Positions 30,859 to 39,634 of a stretch of 40,599 nt of DNA are shown here, one piece after another. Made by a program: the position numbers and the translations under genes. The stretch is from Paracoccaceae bacterium (GTDB lineage: Bacteria; Pseudomonadota; Alphaproteobacteria; Rhodobacterales; Rhodobacteraceae), in contig JAGRMG010000117.1 of the NCBI GenBank assembly GCA_020441385.1, forward strand, positions 1 to 40,599, in the 5' to 3' direction. How positions within the stretch are numbered: position 1 is the first letter of the stretch; each line of letters opens with the position of its first letter. The notes below the pieces were generated by a model. The model saw nothing but the letters and a program-made list of their open reading frames with translations. It was not told where the DNA came from and did not search any database.

Positions 30859-32706
30859 TCAGTCGTCGGGCCGGGCCAGCGCGCCCTTTAGCGCCAGCGC
30901 CATGACGATCTCGGCGGGCCTGCGCGCCCGGCCCAGCCGCATCCGTTCGAGGCATTCGCCGTTCTCGCCCGCCCCCGCAACCAGCCCGCGCCAGATCAGC
31001 GCCGACATCGCCACCGGCGATCCGGAGGCGGCTTTCAGCCGCTCCAGCGCCGGCAGCAGCCGCTGTTCCACATCTGAGAAATCCGTTCCGAACGGGAAAT
31101 CCGGCAGATGCCCGGCGGCACGCGACGGGGCCAGCCAGCGGCGCAGGCGGCGCGGGGTATTGGCGCGGTGGCGGGGCGGGATCCCGGTGCCCGGCGCCAG
31201 TTTGCCCGCGGCGATGGCGCGTGCCAGCAGGGCGGGCTGAAACCGGCTGTCGGCGATGCACAGCATCGCCATGATGGCGGCGCCGTCGCTCTTGCCGCGC
31301 AGGTCGGCGATGCCGTATTCCGTCACCACGATATCGCGCAGATGGCGCGGAATGGTCTCGTGGGGATGTTCCCAGACGATGTTGGAGCTCACGCGCCCCT
31401 TGCGGGTGCGCGTGGCCGGCAGGGTCAGGACAGCCCGCCCGCCCGGGATGGCGAAGGCCTGTTCGACGAAATTGTATTGCCCGCCCACGCCGCTGACGAT
31501 CTGGCCCGCGGCGGTGATGTCGGAAACGACCCCGCCCAGGAGCGTCGCCTTCATCGCGGAATTGACGAAACGGGCATCGGCGCGGGCGCTGCGCCGCGCG
31601 GCCTCGTCGCCGTAAAGCTGGTTGGTGAACGAGACCGGCACCATCGCGATGCGCGCGCGCTGTTGGGGCGGCATCTCGCGCAGGCTGCGATAGAAATCGC
31701 GGCAGTCCAGAAAGAAGCCGGCATGCACGCAGGCGCCCTCGACCTCGCGTTTGACGACCCCGGCGCGCAGCAGTTCCACGATGCCCTGCACCAGCATTTC
31801 GGTAACGGCGTAAAGCCCGGTTTCAAACCGCCCCGAGCAGTCGAACCCCCGCGCGGCCGGGACCGGCGCGCCGGCCGCGATGTCGGCGAAAACCGCCGGG
31901 TCGCGGTGGCGCAGCAGCAGCGCCGAGGCCACCGCGTCGCCGGTCGAGCCGATGCCGATCTGCAAGGTGGCGCCGTCTGGGACCAGCCCGGCCACATGCA
32001 GCCCGATGGCGTGTTCGGCCAGCGATACCGGGCGTTTGGGCGCCGAGAACAGCTCGAACCGCGTGGCGGGGTCGTCCAGCAGCAGGGCGATCTCGGGTGC
32101 CGCGATCTCGCCGGTTCCGGCCATGAAGGGCAGGTCGTCGCTGATTTCGGCCGCCACCAGGAAATCCTGGGTGCCCGCGGCACGGGCACGCAGCAGATCG
32201 ACGGTGATGTCGGTGTTGCAGGACAGGCTGAACCGGTCGCCCTGGCGCGCGACAAGCTGGGCGACCACGTTGGGTTTGCGCGCCAGAAGGAAATGCAGGG
32301 CGTGGGTGTAGTTGGCGGTGATATAGTCGCGCTGTGCCGCCGTGTTGCCCAGCCAGTTGCCGGCCTGAAAGAAGAATTCATGCACGCGGATGTTGTCCGG
32401 CAGCGTGCGCGCCCGCAGATGGCGGGCATAGTCCAGCGCCGGGTAGGCCCCGAACAGACGATCCAGCGCCGGCCCCAGCAGGCGCGCCGCCAGATCGTCG
32501 CCCGCCGGGTCGGGGCGTTCCAGCGTCAGCGCGGTGAAGATCTCGAGCCGGATCGCGGGGTCGGCCAGCGCCAGGCGCGTCAGTGCGTTGACCACGGTAT
32601 TGGCCTTGCCCAGGCCCAGCGGCAGCGCCAGCCGGATGTCGCCGCCGGTTCGGGCGACGATCCTGCGGGCCAGTTCGTCGGGGTCGCTCAGGGTTTCAAA
32701 GATCAT
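30859..32706 (-). CDS. Acetyl-CoA hydrolase/transferase family protein
   Basis: This 615-residue protein has the two-lobed fold of family I CoA-transferases/acetyl-CoA hydrolases. The later half shows LQIGIGSTGDAVASALL near residue 250, GVGGQYNFVEQAF near 420, VSSNIVWEHPHETIPRHL and VTEYGIADLRGKSD. It exchanges or hydrolyses CoA esters of short acids. The ATG at 32706 lies just inside the end of the fadB-like gene; an earlier in-frame start would lie deep in that gene. As the last enzyme of the beta-oxidation block it may recycle CoA or activate an acid product. Substrate unknown. Confidence 0.82.
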   Translation of the reverse strand: MIFETLSDPDELARRIVARTGGDIRLALPLGLGKANTVVNALTRLALADPAIRLEIFTALTLERPDPAGDDLAARLLGPALDRLFGAYPALDYARHLRARTLPDNIRVHEFFFQAGNWLGNTAAQRDYITANYTHALHFLLARKPNVVAQLVARQGDRFSLSCNTDITVDLLRARAAGTQDFLVAAEISDDLPFMAGTGEIAAPEIALLLDDPATRFELFSAPKRPVSLAEHAIGLHVAGLVPDGATLQIGIGSTGDAVASALLLRHRDPAVFADIAAGAPVPAARGFDCSGRFETGLYAVTEMLVQGIVELLRAGVVKREVEGACVHAGFFLDCRDFYRSLREMPPQQRARIAMVPVSFTNQLYGDEAARRSARADARFVNSAMKATLLGGVVSDITAAGQIVSGVGGQYNFVEQAFAIPGGRAVLTLPATRTRKGRVSSNIVWEHPHETIPRHLRDIVVTEYGIADLRGKSDGAAIMAMLCIADSRFQPALLARAIAAGKLAPGTGIPPRHRANTPRRLRRWLAPSRAAGHLPDFPFGTDFSDVEQRLLPALERLKAASGSPVAMSALIWRGLVAGAGENGECLERMRLGRARRPAEIVMALALKGALARPDD

Positions 32707-34798
32707 CGCTTTCCAGGTCCAGCCACCCGGCATCCGGGGTGAACCGGTCGCCGTAAAGTGCAGCCAGACCGTGAAGGCGGCGGTGGATGGCGTCAATCCC
32801 CCGGGTACGCGAATAGCGCATCGGCCCGCCCCGGAACGGGGCAAAGCCGGTGGCGAAGATCATCGCCCCGTCGACGGTTTCGGGGTCGGCGGCGACGTTC
32901 TTGCGCAGGCATTCGACACAGGCGTTCAGCATCGGCAGGATCAGCCGGTCGGTCAGGTCGGGATGCGGCGGGGGGCCCGCGCCGTTGCGTTGCAGCGTCC
33001 CGTCATCCTGCCAGATATAGAGGCCCTTGCCGGATTTGCGCCCGACTTCGCCCTGTTCGCGCACCTTTTCGCGCAGCCAGCCGGGAACCTCGGGCAGCGG
33101 CTTGTCGAGGTTGTCATGCAGGCTGTCGGCCACGTCGAGGCAGATGTCCAGACCGACCCGGTCGGCCAGTTCCACCGGCCCCATGGGCATGCCGAACGCG
33201 ACGGCGGCGTGGTCGATGGTTTCCTTCTCGACGCCTTCGTCGATCAGCTTGATGGCTTCGAGAAGGTAGGGTGTCAGCGCGCGGTTGACCAGAAAGCCGG
33301 GGCGATCGGTGACATGCGCGGGAAGCTTGTCGAGCGTGCCGCAGAACGCGGCCAGCTGATCGGTCACGGTGCGGAACGTGTTGGCGTGGCGCACCACCTC
33401 GACCAGCTGCATGCTGGCCACCGGGTTGAAGAAATGCAACCCGGCAAAGCGGCCGGGGCGTTTCAGCGTCTTGGCCAGCGCCGACAGCGACAGCGAGGAC
33501 GTGTTGCTGGCCAGCGTCGCATTCGGGTTCATCTCCGGTTCGAGCCCGGCATGGATCCTGGCCTTGGTCTCGGGGTCTTCCGGCCCGGCCTCGATCACCA
33601 GATCGGCCCGCTTCACCCCGTATTGCGCCGGATCGGGGATCAGCCGGTCGAGCGCATCCCGGGTTTCCAGCCCGTCCAGGTGTTTTTCGGCGCACATGGC
33701 CGCGGCGCGTTCGACCGCGCGCGCCAGCGCCTTCGGGTCGGGATCGAACAGCGTGACCGTCTTGCCCCGGATGGCGCAGAGCGCGGCGATATCGGCGCCC
33801 ATGACGCCGCCGCCGGCAACATGGACATGGCCGATCGTGTCCTTGCCCCGCGCCGCCTGTTTCAGCGTCTGGCGCAGGAAGAAGGCCCGCATCAGGTTCT
33901 GCGATGTCCGGCTGGACAGAAGATCGGCGAACGAGGCGATCTCGCCCCGTTGCATCGCCTTCGCGTCGTCGCCGTGTTCCTCCCACAGGCCGATCAGTGC
34001 GTATGGCGCCGGGTAATGATCCTGCGGTGCCTTTTCGCGGGTTCTGGCGCGCATCCGCGCCCCGGCAAGGCGGCGTGCGCCCGGCACCGTCATGGCCCGC
34101 CCGGTCAGGCCGGGGCCGTCATGGTCGAGCTTGCCGGCGATGGCGGCACGAACGGCCGCATCGACATGGCGTTCGGGCACCACCGCGTCGGCGATGCCGA
34201 GCTTGCGCGCCCTGGCGGTATGCGCCGTCTTGCCCGTCAGCATCATCGTCATCGCCTCGATCGGGTCGATGCGGGCGGGCAGGCGGAAGGTGCCGCCAAG
34301 GCCCGGATGCAGGCCCAGGTTGACCTCGGGAAAGCCAAAGCTGGCGCCCTCGACGGCGATGATGCAATCGCAGGCCAGCGCCAGTTCGAACCCGGCGCCC
34401 AGGGCCGCGCCATGCACGACACAGACGGTCGGAAAGCCAAGCCCCGCCAGCCGGTCCAGAACCGCATGTCCGCGGCTCAGCAGGGCCCTGGCGTCCCTGG
34501 GTTCGCTCATGTCCCGCAGCATGGAAATGTCGGCCCCGGCGGCGAACCCGCCCGGTTTGGCCGAGCGGATCACCAGCCCTTCGGGCGGGTCGGCGCGCAG
34601 CGCGTTCAACTGCTTGTCCAACTCCTCCAGCACCTCGCGCGAAACGGTGTTGGTGCCACTGTCGGCAACATCCAGCAGCAGCCATTGAACGCCGCGGACG
34701 TCGCGCGCCGTGCGCCAGGGGCCATCCTCGGCGAGCGCGCCCGCCGGCCCGAATTCGGGTTGCGTTTCGCCCAGCCATGTCAGTACCGGCCCGCTCAT
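32696..34798 (-). CDS. fadB: FadB/FadJ-like bifunctional enoyl-CoA hydratase / 3-hydroxyacyl-CoA dehydrogenase
   Basis: This 700-residue fusion has a crotonase domain at about 30-300 and an NAD-dependent 3-hydroxyacyl-CoA dehydrogenase at about 320-690. Crotonase blocks are GFAAGADISMLRD and HGAALGAGFELALACD; the first catalytic Glu is kept (GFPEVNLGLHPG) and the second position is Thr (EAMTMML). The dehydrogenase has HVAGGGVMGADIAALCA (NAD fold), ASNTSSLSLSAL and the catalytic His in GLHFFNPVASMQLVEVV. The start overlaps the thiolase stop (ATGA). It performs two middle steps of beta-oxidation, here perhaps on the 3-hydroxypimelyl-CoA branch of anaerobic benzoate breakdown. Confidence 0.92.
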   Translation of the reverse strand: MSGPVLTWLGETQPEFGPAGALAEDGPWRTARDVRGVQWLLLDVADSGTNTVSREVLEELDKQLNALRADPPEGLVIRSAKPGGFAAGADISMLRDMSEPRDARALLSRGHAVLDRLAGLGFPTVCVVHGAALGAGFELALACDCIIAVEGASFGFPEVNLGLHPGLGGTFRLPARIDPIEAMTMMLTGKTAHTARARKLGIADAVVPERHVDAAVRAAIAGKLDHDGPGLTGRAMTVPGARRLAGARMRARTREKAPQDHYPAPYALIGLWEEHGDDAKAMQRGEIASFADLLSSRTSQNLMRAFFLRQTLKQAARGKDTIGHVHVAGGGVMGADIAALCAIRGKTVTLFDPDPKALARAVERAAAMCAEKHLDGLETRDALDRLIPDPAQYGVKRADLVIEAGPEDPETKARIHAGLEPEMNPNATLASNTSSLSLSALAKTLKRPGRFAGLHFFNPVASMQLVEVVRHANTFRTVTDQLAAFCGTLDKLPAHVTDRPGFLVNRALTPYLLEAIKLIDEGVEKETIDHAAVAFGMPMGPVELADRVGLDICLDVADSLHDNLDKPLPEVPGWLREKVREQGEVGRKSGKGLYIWQDDGTLQRNGAGPPPHPDLTDRLILPMLNACVECLRKNVAADPETVDGAMIFATGFAPFRGGPMRYSRTRGIDAIHRRLHGLAALYGDRFTPDAGWLDLESDDL

Positions 34799-36081
34799 TG
34801 CATCGCCTCCAGCAACATCGCGCCGCCCTGTCCGCCGCCGATGCACTCGGTGGCGATGCCGCGCGTGCCGCCCAGCCGCCGCATCGCGTTGGCCAGATGC
34901 AGCACGATGCGGTTGCCGCTGGTGCCGACGGGATGGCCCATCGAGATGGCGCCGCCATCGACGTTCAGACGGTCGCGCGGAATCGCGCCGAAGGCACCGT
35001 CAAGGCCCAGCAGAGCTGTGCAGAAATCCTCGTCCTCCCAGGCGGCCAGGCAGGCCAGCACCTGCGCCGCGAAGGCCTCGTTCAGCTCCCACAGGTCGAC
35101 ATCGGCGCAGGCAAGGCCCTGCCGTTTGGCGATCTCGGTCGAACACAGCACCGGCGCCAGCCCCATGATCGACGGATCGAGCGCCGACCATTCGCTGTCC
35201 ACGATGCGCGCCAGCGGGCTCAGCCCGTGTTCCTCGACGGCGCGGTCCGAGGCCAGGATCGTCCAGCTTGCGCCGTCGGTGATCTGGCTGGAATTGCCCG
35301 CCGTCACCTTGCCATAGGGCTTTTCGAACACCGGGTTCAGCCCGGCCAGCTTTTCCATGTCGCTGTCGGGGCGCACGCCGTCGTCACGATCCCAGCAGCG
35401 GCTCTCGCGGTCGAAGGCGGTCATGACCTCGCCGTCCAGCCAGCCTTCGGCCTGTGCCCGGGCCAGGCGCTGATGGCTGGCCACGGCGTATTCGTCGGCC
35501 TGTTCGCGGCTGATGTCGAACCGGTGCGCCAGAACCTCGGCGGTCTGGCCCATGTTCAGATCGGTGATCGGATCGGTCAGGCCGCGTTCGAGGCCGACCA
35601 CCGGCTTGAAGAAATCGGGCCGCAGCCCGGTCAGGTGCGTGGCCGCGTCCAGCGGCCCGCTGGATGCGGCCAGCCCGGCATACCATTCCACCGCGTCCTG
35701 CCGCAGCACCAGGGGCGCGTGGCTCAGCGCCTCGGCGCCGCCCGCCAGAATCAGGTCGTGACTGCCGTCGCGGATATAGCGGTAGGCGGTGTCGATGCTC
35801 TGCATCCCCGAGCCGCAGTTGATCTGCATGGTGAACGCCACCATCGCCTCGCCCAGCCCCAGGCGCAGGGCGGCGACGCGCGCCGGGTTCATCTCGTCGG
35901 CGATCACGTTGACGCAGCCGAGAATCACCAGATCGAAGGCATCGCGCGCGAACGGCTGGCGCAGCAGCAGCGGCCGCCCCGCCTGCACCGCCAGATCGAC
36001 CGGCGTGAACGGCCCGGGGCCGCCGCGCGCCTTCAGGAACGGGGTACGGGCGCCATCGACGAGGTAGACCGGGCGCGTCAT
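34795..36081 (-). CDS. Acetyl-CoA acetyltransferase (thiolase), FadI/FadA-like
   Basis: This 428-residue thiolase has the nucleophile Cys89 in MQINCGSGMQS, the block LWELNEAFAAQVLA, the catalytic His in SMGHPVGTSGNRI, and the second Cys in TECIGGGQGGAML. It catalyses CoA-dependent cleavage of 3-oxoacyl-CoA. It pairs with the downstream FadB-like protein as a trifunctional-type complex. Length and domain order are normal for the FadI/FadA group. The ATG overlaps the dehydrogenase stop (ATGA). Confidence 0.93.
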   Translation of the reverse strand: MTRPVYLVDGARTPFLKARGGPGPFTPVDLAVQAGRPLLLRQPFARDAFDLVILGCVNVIADEMNPARVAALRLGLGEAMVAFTMQINCGSGMQSIDTAYRYIRDGSHDLILAGGAEALSHAPLVLRQDAVEWYAGLAASSGPLDAATHLTGLRPDFFKPVVGLERGLTDPITDLNMGQTAEVLAHRFDISREQADEYAVASHQRLARAQAEGWLDGEVMTAFDRESRCWDRDDGVRPDSDMEKLAGLNPVFEKPYGKVTAGNSSQITDGASWTILASDRAVEEHGLSPLARIVDSEWSALDPSIMGLAPVLCSTEIAKRQGLACADVDLWELNEAFAAQVLACLAAWEDEDFCTALLGLDGAFGAIPRDRLNVDGGAISMGHPVGTSGNRIVLHLANAMRRLGGTRGIATECIGGGQGGAMLLEAMQ

Positions 36082-38339
36082 TGCGCGGCCCTCGCCGGCC
36101 GGTCCGGCCCCGCCGGGCGCAGATCGCTGAACAGCGCCCGCAGGTCGTCGGGGCCGAAATCGTCCACGGCGACGACCTTGCGCACCTTCTCGTGCATCTG
36201 GTTCAGCCGGTCGTTTTCGGCATCGGTGATCTTGCCGATCTGGTGCGCCTCGGCCTGGGTCAGCCGCGCCTCGCGCAGCCGCTTGCGGATAGGTTCGGCC
36301 GCGGTCACGGCGGCGAACGCCTCGTTCAGCGCCGCGACGCCCGGGCGATGGCAGTCGTCGCGCATGAAGCCGCGCAACCGGTCGCGGGTGGCGCCGGGTT
36401 CGGACAGCAGGCCGGCGCAATCCGCGGTCAGCCGGTCGGACGGGCCGCGCGCCGCCCATTTCGGCAGCGTGAGCGCGCGCAGCAGCCAGCCGGCCCAGCG
36501 GGCGGGCATGTTGGCCAGAACCGCATCCAGGCTGCGCCCGATGCGGTCGAACGCGGCATCGGCGGCGTATTGCACCAGCTTCAGGTCGGCGCCGTGCCGG
36601 CCTTCGTCCTCCCAGCGTTTCAGTGTCGCCGACAGGATGTAGAGTTCGGACAGCACGTCGCCCATCCGCGCCGAGATCATCTCGTGCCGCTTGAGCCCGC
36701 CGCCCATGGTCAGGAATGCGAAATCCGCGGTCAGCGCGAAGGCGGCGCACCAGCGCGACATGCGGCGGTAGATCGGTCTCGCGGCACCCGCATCCGCCGG
36801 GGCGGGCGCGAACAGGCCATGCGTCCAGGACCGGACGAGCGCGCGCAGCAGCGTGCGGACGGTATGGCCGGCATGGGCCCAGAAATGCCGGTCGAACGCA
36901 TCGAGCGAGGCGTCGTCGTCCTCTTGCTCGAGCGCCTGCATCTCGTCCAGAAGGTGGGGATGCGCGCGGATCGCCCCCTGACCGAAGATGATCAGGCTGC
37001 GGGTCAGGATGTTGGCCCCCTCGACGGTGATCGCGATCGGCACCGCCTTGTAGAGCGGCGACAGGTAGTTGCCCGGTCCGTCGATCACCGCCTTGCCGGA
37101 ATGGATGTCCATCGCATCGTTCAGCGCATCGCGCATCCGGTAGGTGGCGTTCGCCTTCATGATGCCCGAGATCACCGCCAGCGCGCGGCCCTCGTCCAGC
37201 CCCGTGCAGGTCAGCCGCCGCGCCGCATCCAGCGCGTAGGCGCCCGAGGCCAGGCGCGCCAGCCCCTCCTGCACGCCGCCGAATTTCGCCACCGGAATGT
37301 CGAACTGTTCGCGCACGCGGGCATAGGCGCCGGTGGTCTGCGCCGTCATCGCCAGCGCGGCCGCCGACAGCGAGGGCAGGGAAATGCCGCGCCCGGCGGC
37401 CAGCGCGGTCATCAGCATCATCCAGCCGCGCCCGGCATAGTCCGGCCCGCCGATGATGTGATCGAGCGGGATGAAGACATCGCGCCCGCTGGTCGGCCCG
37501 TTCTGGAACATCTGTCCCGCCGGGATATGGCGGCGGCCGGTCTCCACGCCGTCGAGGCCGGTGGGCACCAGCGCGCAGGTGATGCCGATATCCTCGGTCT
37601 CGCCCAGCAGGCCGTCGGGGTCGGACATCTTGAAGGCCAGCCCCAGAACCGTGCAGACCGGCGACAGGGTGATATAGCGCTTGGACCAGTTCAGGCGCAG
37701 GCCCAGAACCTCGTCGCCCTGCCACCGGCCCTTGCAGACCACCCCGGTATCGACCATCGCGGCGGCGTCCGATCCGGCCTCTTCGCTGGTCAGCCCGAAG
37801 GCGGGAATCTCGCGGCCGTCGGCAAGGCGGGGCAGCCAGTGGTCTTTTTGCGCATCGGTGCCGAAATGCAGCAGCAGTTCACCGGGCCCGAGCGAGTTGG
37901 GCACCATCACCGTGACCGCAGCGACCAGCGATCTGATCGAGAGAAAGCGCACCACTTCGGAATGGGCCAGCGCCGAAAAGCCGAGGCCGCCGTATTCCTT
38001 GGGGATGATCATGCCGAAAAAGCCGTTCTCGCGCATGAAATCCCAGGCTTCGCCGGGCAGATCGGCGGTGTATTCGTTGATCCGCCAGTCATCGACCATG
38101 CGGCACAGTTCGGCGCAGGGGCCGTCCAGAAACGCCTGTTCCTCGTCGCTCAGCCGGGGCGGGGCGATGCCGCGCAGCTTTTGCCAGTCGGGATTGCCCG
38201 AGAACAGGTCGGCCTCCCACCACGCATCGCCCGCGTTCAGCGCCTCGGCCTCGGTATCCGAAAGCGTCGGCATGGCGGTGCGCGCCCATCTGTGGATGGG
38301 TCTGGTGATGTAGTCGCGGCGAAAGGTTCTTGTGCTCAT
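36078..38339 (-). CDS. fadE: FadE-type long acyl-CoA dehydrogenase
   Basis: This 753-residue enlarged acyl-CoA dehydrogenase is close to the length of E. coli FadE (about 814). The dehydrogenase core spans about 75-480 with FGMIIPKEYGGLGFSALAHSE, IPAFGLTSEEAGSD and AITVEGANILTRSLIIFGQG. The C-terminal DUF1974-type extension runs from about 500 to 740. It introduces the first double bond into acyl-CoA. The start at 38339 follows AGGACGGG. It is 176 bp behind the ferredoxin gene and is followed by thiolase and fadB with ATGA overlaps, so the four enzymes form one operon. Confidence 0.93.
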   Translation of the reverse strand: MSTRTFRRDYITRPIHRWARTAMPTLSDTEAEALNAGDAWWEADLFSGNPDWQKLRGIAPPRLSDEEQAFLDGPCAELCRMVDDWRINEYTADLPGEAWDFMRENGFFGMIIPKEYGGLGFSALAHSEVVRFLSIRSLVAAVTVMVPNSLGPGELLLHFGTDAQKDHWLPRLADGREIPAFGLTSEEAGSDAAAMVDTGVVCKGRWQGDEVLGLRLNWSKRYITLSPVCTVLGLAFKMSDPDGLLGETEDIGITCALVPTGLDGVETGRRHIPAGQMFQNGPTSGRDVFIPLDHIIGGPDYAGRGWMMLMTALAAGRGISLPSLSAAALAMTAQTTGAYARVREQFDIPVAKFGGVQEGLARLASGAYALDAARRLTCTGLDEGRALAVISGIMKANATYRMRDALNDAMDIHSGKAVIDGPGNYLSPLYKAVPIAITVEGANILTRSLIIFGQGAIRAHPHLLDEMQALEQEDDDASLDAFDRHFWAHAGHTVRTLLRALVRSWTHGLFAPAPADAGAARPIYRRMSRWCAAFALTADFAFLTMGGGLKRHEMISARMGDVLSELYILSATLKRWEDEGRHGADLKLVQYAADAAFDRIGRSLDAVLANMPARWAGWLLRALTLPKWAARGPSDRLTADCAGLLSEPGATRDRLRGFMRDDCHRPGVAALNEAFAAVTAAEPIRKRLREARLTQAEAHQIGKITDAENDRLNQMHEKVRKVVAVDDFGPDDLRALFSDLRPAGPDRPARAAQ

Positions 38340-38485
38340 GGTCCCGTCCTGCCCAAGGAACGCGCGAGCACGGGACGGGTTCCATCGCCCGCACCGGCGG
38401 GACCGAAAGAAAGGCGCGCCGCTGCCGCGACGCGCCGTTCAGGGAAGAACCCCGGTCGGCGGGCCCGAAGATGGCGCCGCCGTGG

Positions 38486-38510
38486 CCCTCCCCCCGGATT
38501 CCCGGGAGGG
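38486..38510 (-). terminator. Hairpin between ferredoxin gene and fadE
   Basis: CCCTCCC (38486-38492) and GGGAGGG (38504-38510) can pair, just downstream of the ferredoxin stop on the - strand. There is no T-run, so it may only attenuate read-through from the bcr-fdx genes into fadE. Confidence 0.45.
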
Positions 38511-38515
38511 TGGTC

Positions 38516-38758
38516 TTATTGCAGCGATTCGAACTTGGCCATCAGCTCGTCCTGGGATTCGTCGAAATCCGGGTTCGGAACGATGCAGTCCTCGGGGCAG
38601 ACCAGCTTGCATTGCGGCTCGTCCTCGGCGCCGACGCATTCGGTGCATTTGAACGGATCGATCACATAGATCGGATCGCCGGCCGTGATGGCCTCGTTCG
38701 GGCAAACCGGTTCGCAGGCGTCGCAGGCCGTGCAGCTGTCGATTATCATAAGTGCCAT
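38516..38758 (-). CDS. fdx: 2[4Fe-4S] ferredoxin for benzoyl-CoA reduction
   Basis: This 80-residue ferredoxin has first-cluster ligands Cys9, 12, 15 and 19, and second-cluster ligands Cys38, 41, 50 and 54. The second has the 8-residue insert (CTECVGAEDEPQC) and C-terminal tail typical of the Allochromatium/Thauera-type low-potential ferredoxin. In Thauera this protein is the electron donor of benzoyl-CoA reductase; BadB is the R. palustris counterpart. It sits directly behind bcrD. GGAGGATCC precedes the ATG. Confidence 0.93.
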   Translation of the reverse strand: MALMIIDSCTACDACEPVCPNEAITAGDPIYVIDPFKCTECVGAEDEPQCKLVCPEDCIVPNPDFDESQDELMAKFESLQ

Positions 38759-38785
38759 ATCGGATCCTCCGTGGTCTTGGCCTTA

Positions 38786-39634
38786 TCAGGAAGCCTTGAG
38801 CAGCTGGCCGCTTTCCGCCAGCTTCTCGTAGCGGAACGCGCCCCAGAGCGCCGCGCCGATCGCCCCCGCAAAGATCGAGTCGGGGTGGTTGACGACGGTG
38901 GCGCCGTCCATGCCCTTCATCTTGGCCAGGCTTTCGCGCAGCGCCACGCACAGCCCTTCGTCAAGGCCCATGCCGCCCGTCATCATGATCACGTCATCCT
39001 TGACGCCGATGGATTTCAGCAGGCGCGCGAGCCGGCTGGCCATGCTGAGGTGGATGCCCTTGAGGATGTTGGGCGCGGAGATGCCGCGCGACACCATGTT
39101 GATGACGTCGGTTTCCGCCAGCACGGCGCAGATCGAGGACACTTCCTCGGGGTCGTCGCCCTTGACCGACAGGCTGCCGATCTCGTCCTGGGCGATGCCC
39201 AGATAGCGGGCGATGTTCTCGAGGAACTGGCCCGAACCCGAGGCACACTGGCTGGTCATCTTGTAGTTGATGACCTTGCCCTTCTCGTCGATGATCATCG
39301 CCCGGCCATGCAGCGCGCCGGAATCGAGGATGGCGCCGGTCTCGGGGTTGAGGAACTGCGCCCCGCGCGCGTGGCTGGTCATCGAATAGAAGTGCCCGGT
39401 ATGGAAGGGGATCGATTCGCCTTCGCCGGTCGTGGCGACATAGTCGATGTCCTCTTCCTTGACCCCGGCATCCTCGAGCGCCTGGTCGAAGGCTTCGCGG
39501 GCCAGCTGCATCGGGTCGCGCGACCGGATGCGCAGGCTGCACTTGGACAGCCATTCCTCCTTGTCGTCCTCGACCCGGAAGATCACCGCCTTGACGGCAC
39601 CCGTGCCGACGTCAATTCCCGCAGTCAGTGTCAT
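38786..39634 (-). CDS. bcrD: Benzoyl-CoA reductase subunit D (BadG-like ATPase subunit)
   Basis: This 282-residue protein is one of the two ATPase (activator) subunits of class I benzoyl-CoA reductase, in the BadF/BadG/BcrA/BcrD family. The nucleotide-binding start is [17 protein letters not shown]. Cys130 ([10 protein letters not shown]) and Cys169 ([11 protein letters not shown]) are the expected ligands of the [4Fe-4S] cluster shared with Bcr[13 protein letters not shown] is the second phosphate loop. ATP hydrolysis here drives electrons into the BcrBC core. The start overlaps the bcrA stop (ATGA). Confidence 0.95.
   Translation of the reverse strand: MTLTAGIDVGTGAVKAVIFRVEDDKEEWLSKCSLRIRSRDPMQLAREAFDQALEDAGVKEEDIDYVATTGEGESIPFHTGHFYSMTSHARGAQFLNPETGAILDSGALHGRAMIIDEKGKVINYKMTSQCASGSGQFLENIARYLGIAQDEIGSLSVKGDDPEEVSSICAVLAETDVINMVSRGISAPNILKGIHLSMASRLARLLKSIGVKDDVIMMTGGMGLDEGLCVALRESLAKMKGMDGATVVNHPDSIFAGAIGAALWGAFRYEKLAESGQLLKAS

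Noticed and set aside
34795..37725. A single 976-codon - strand frame ending in thiolase
   Set aside because: The first ~550 codons are an out-of-frame shadow of fadE; the thiolase begins at 36081 where an ATGA overlap with the fadE stop exists. It is not a fusion protein.
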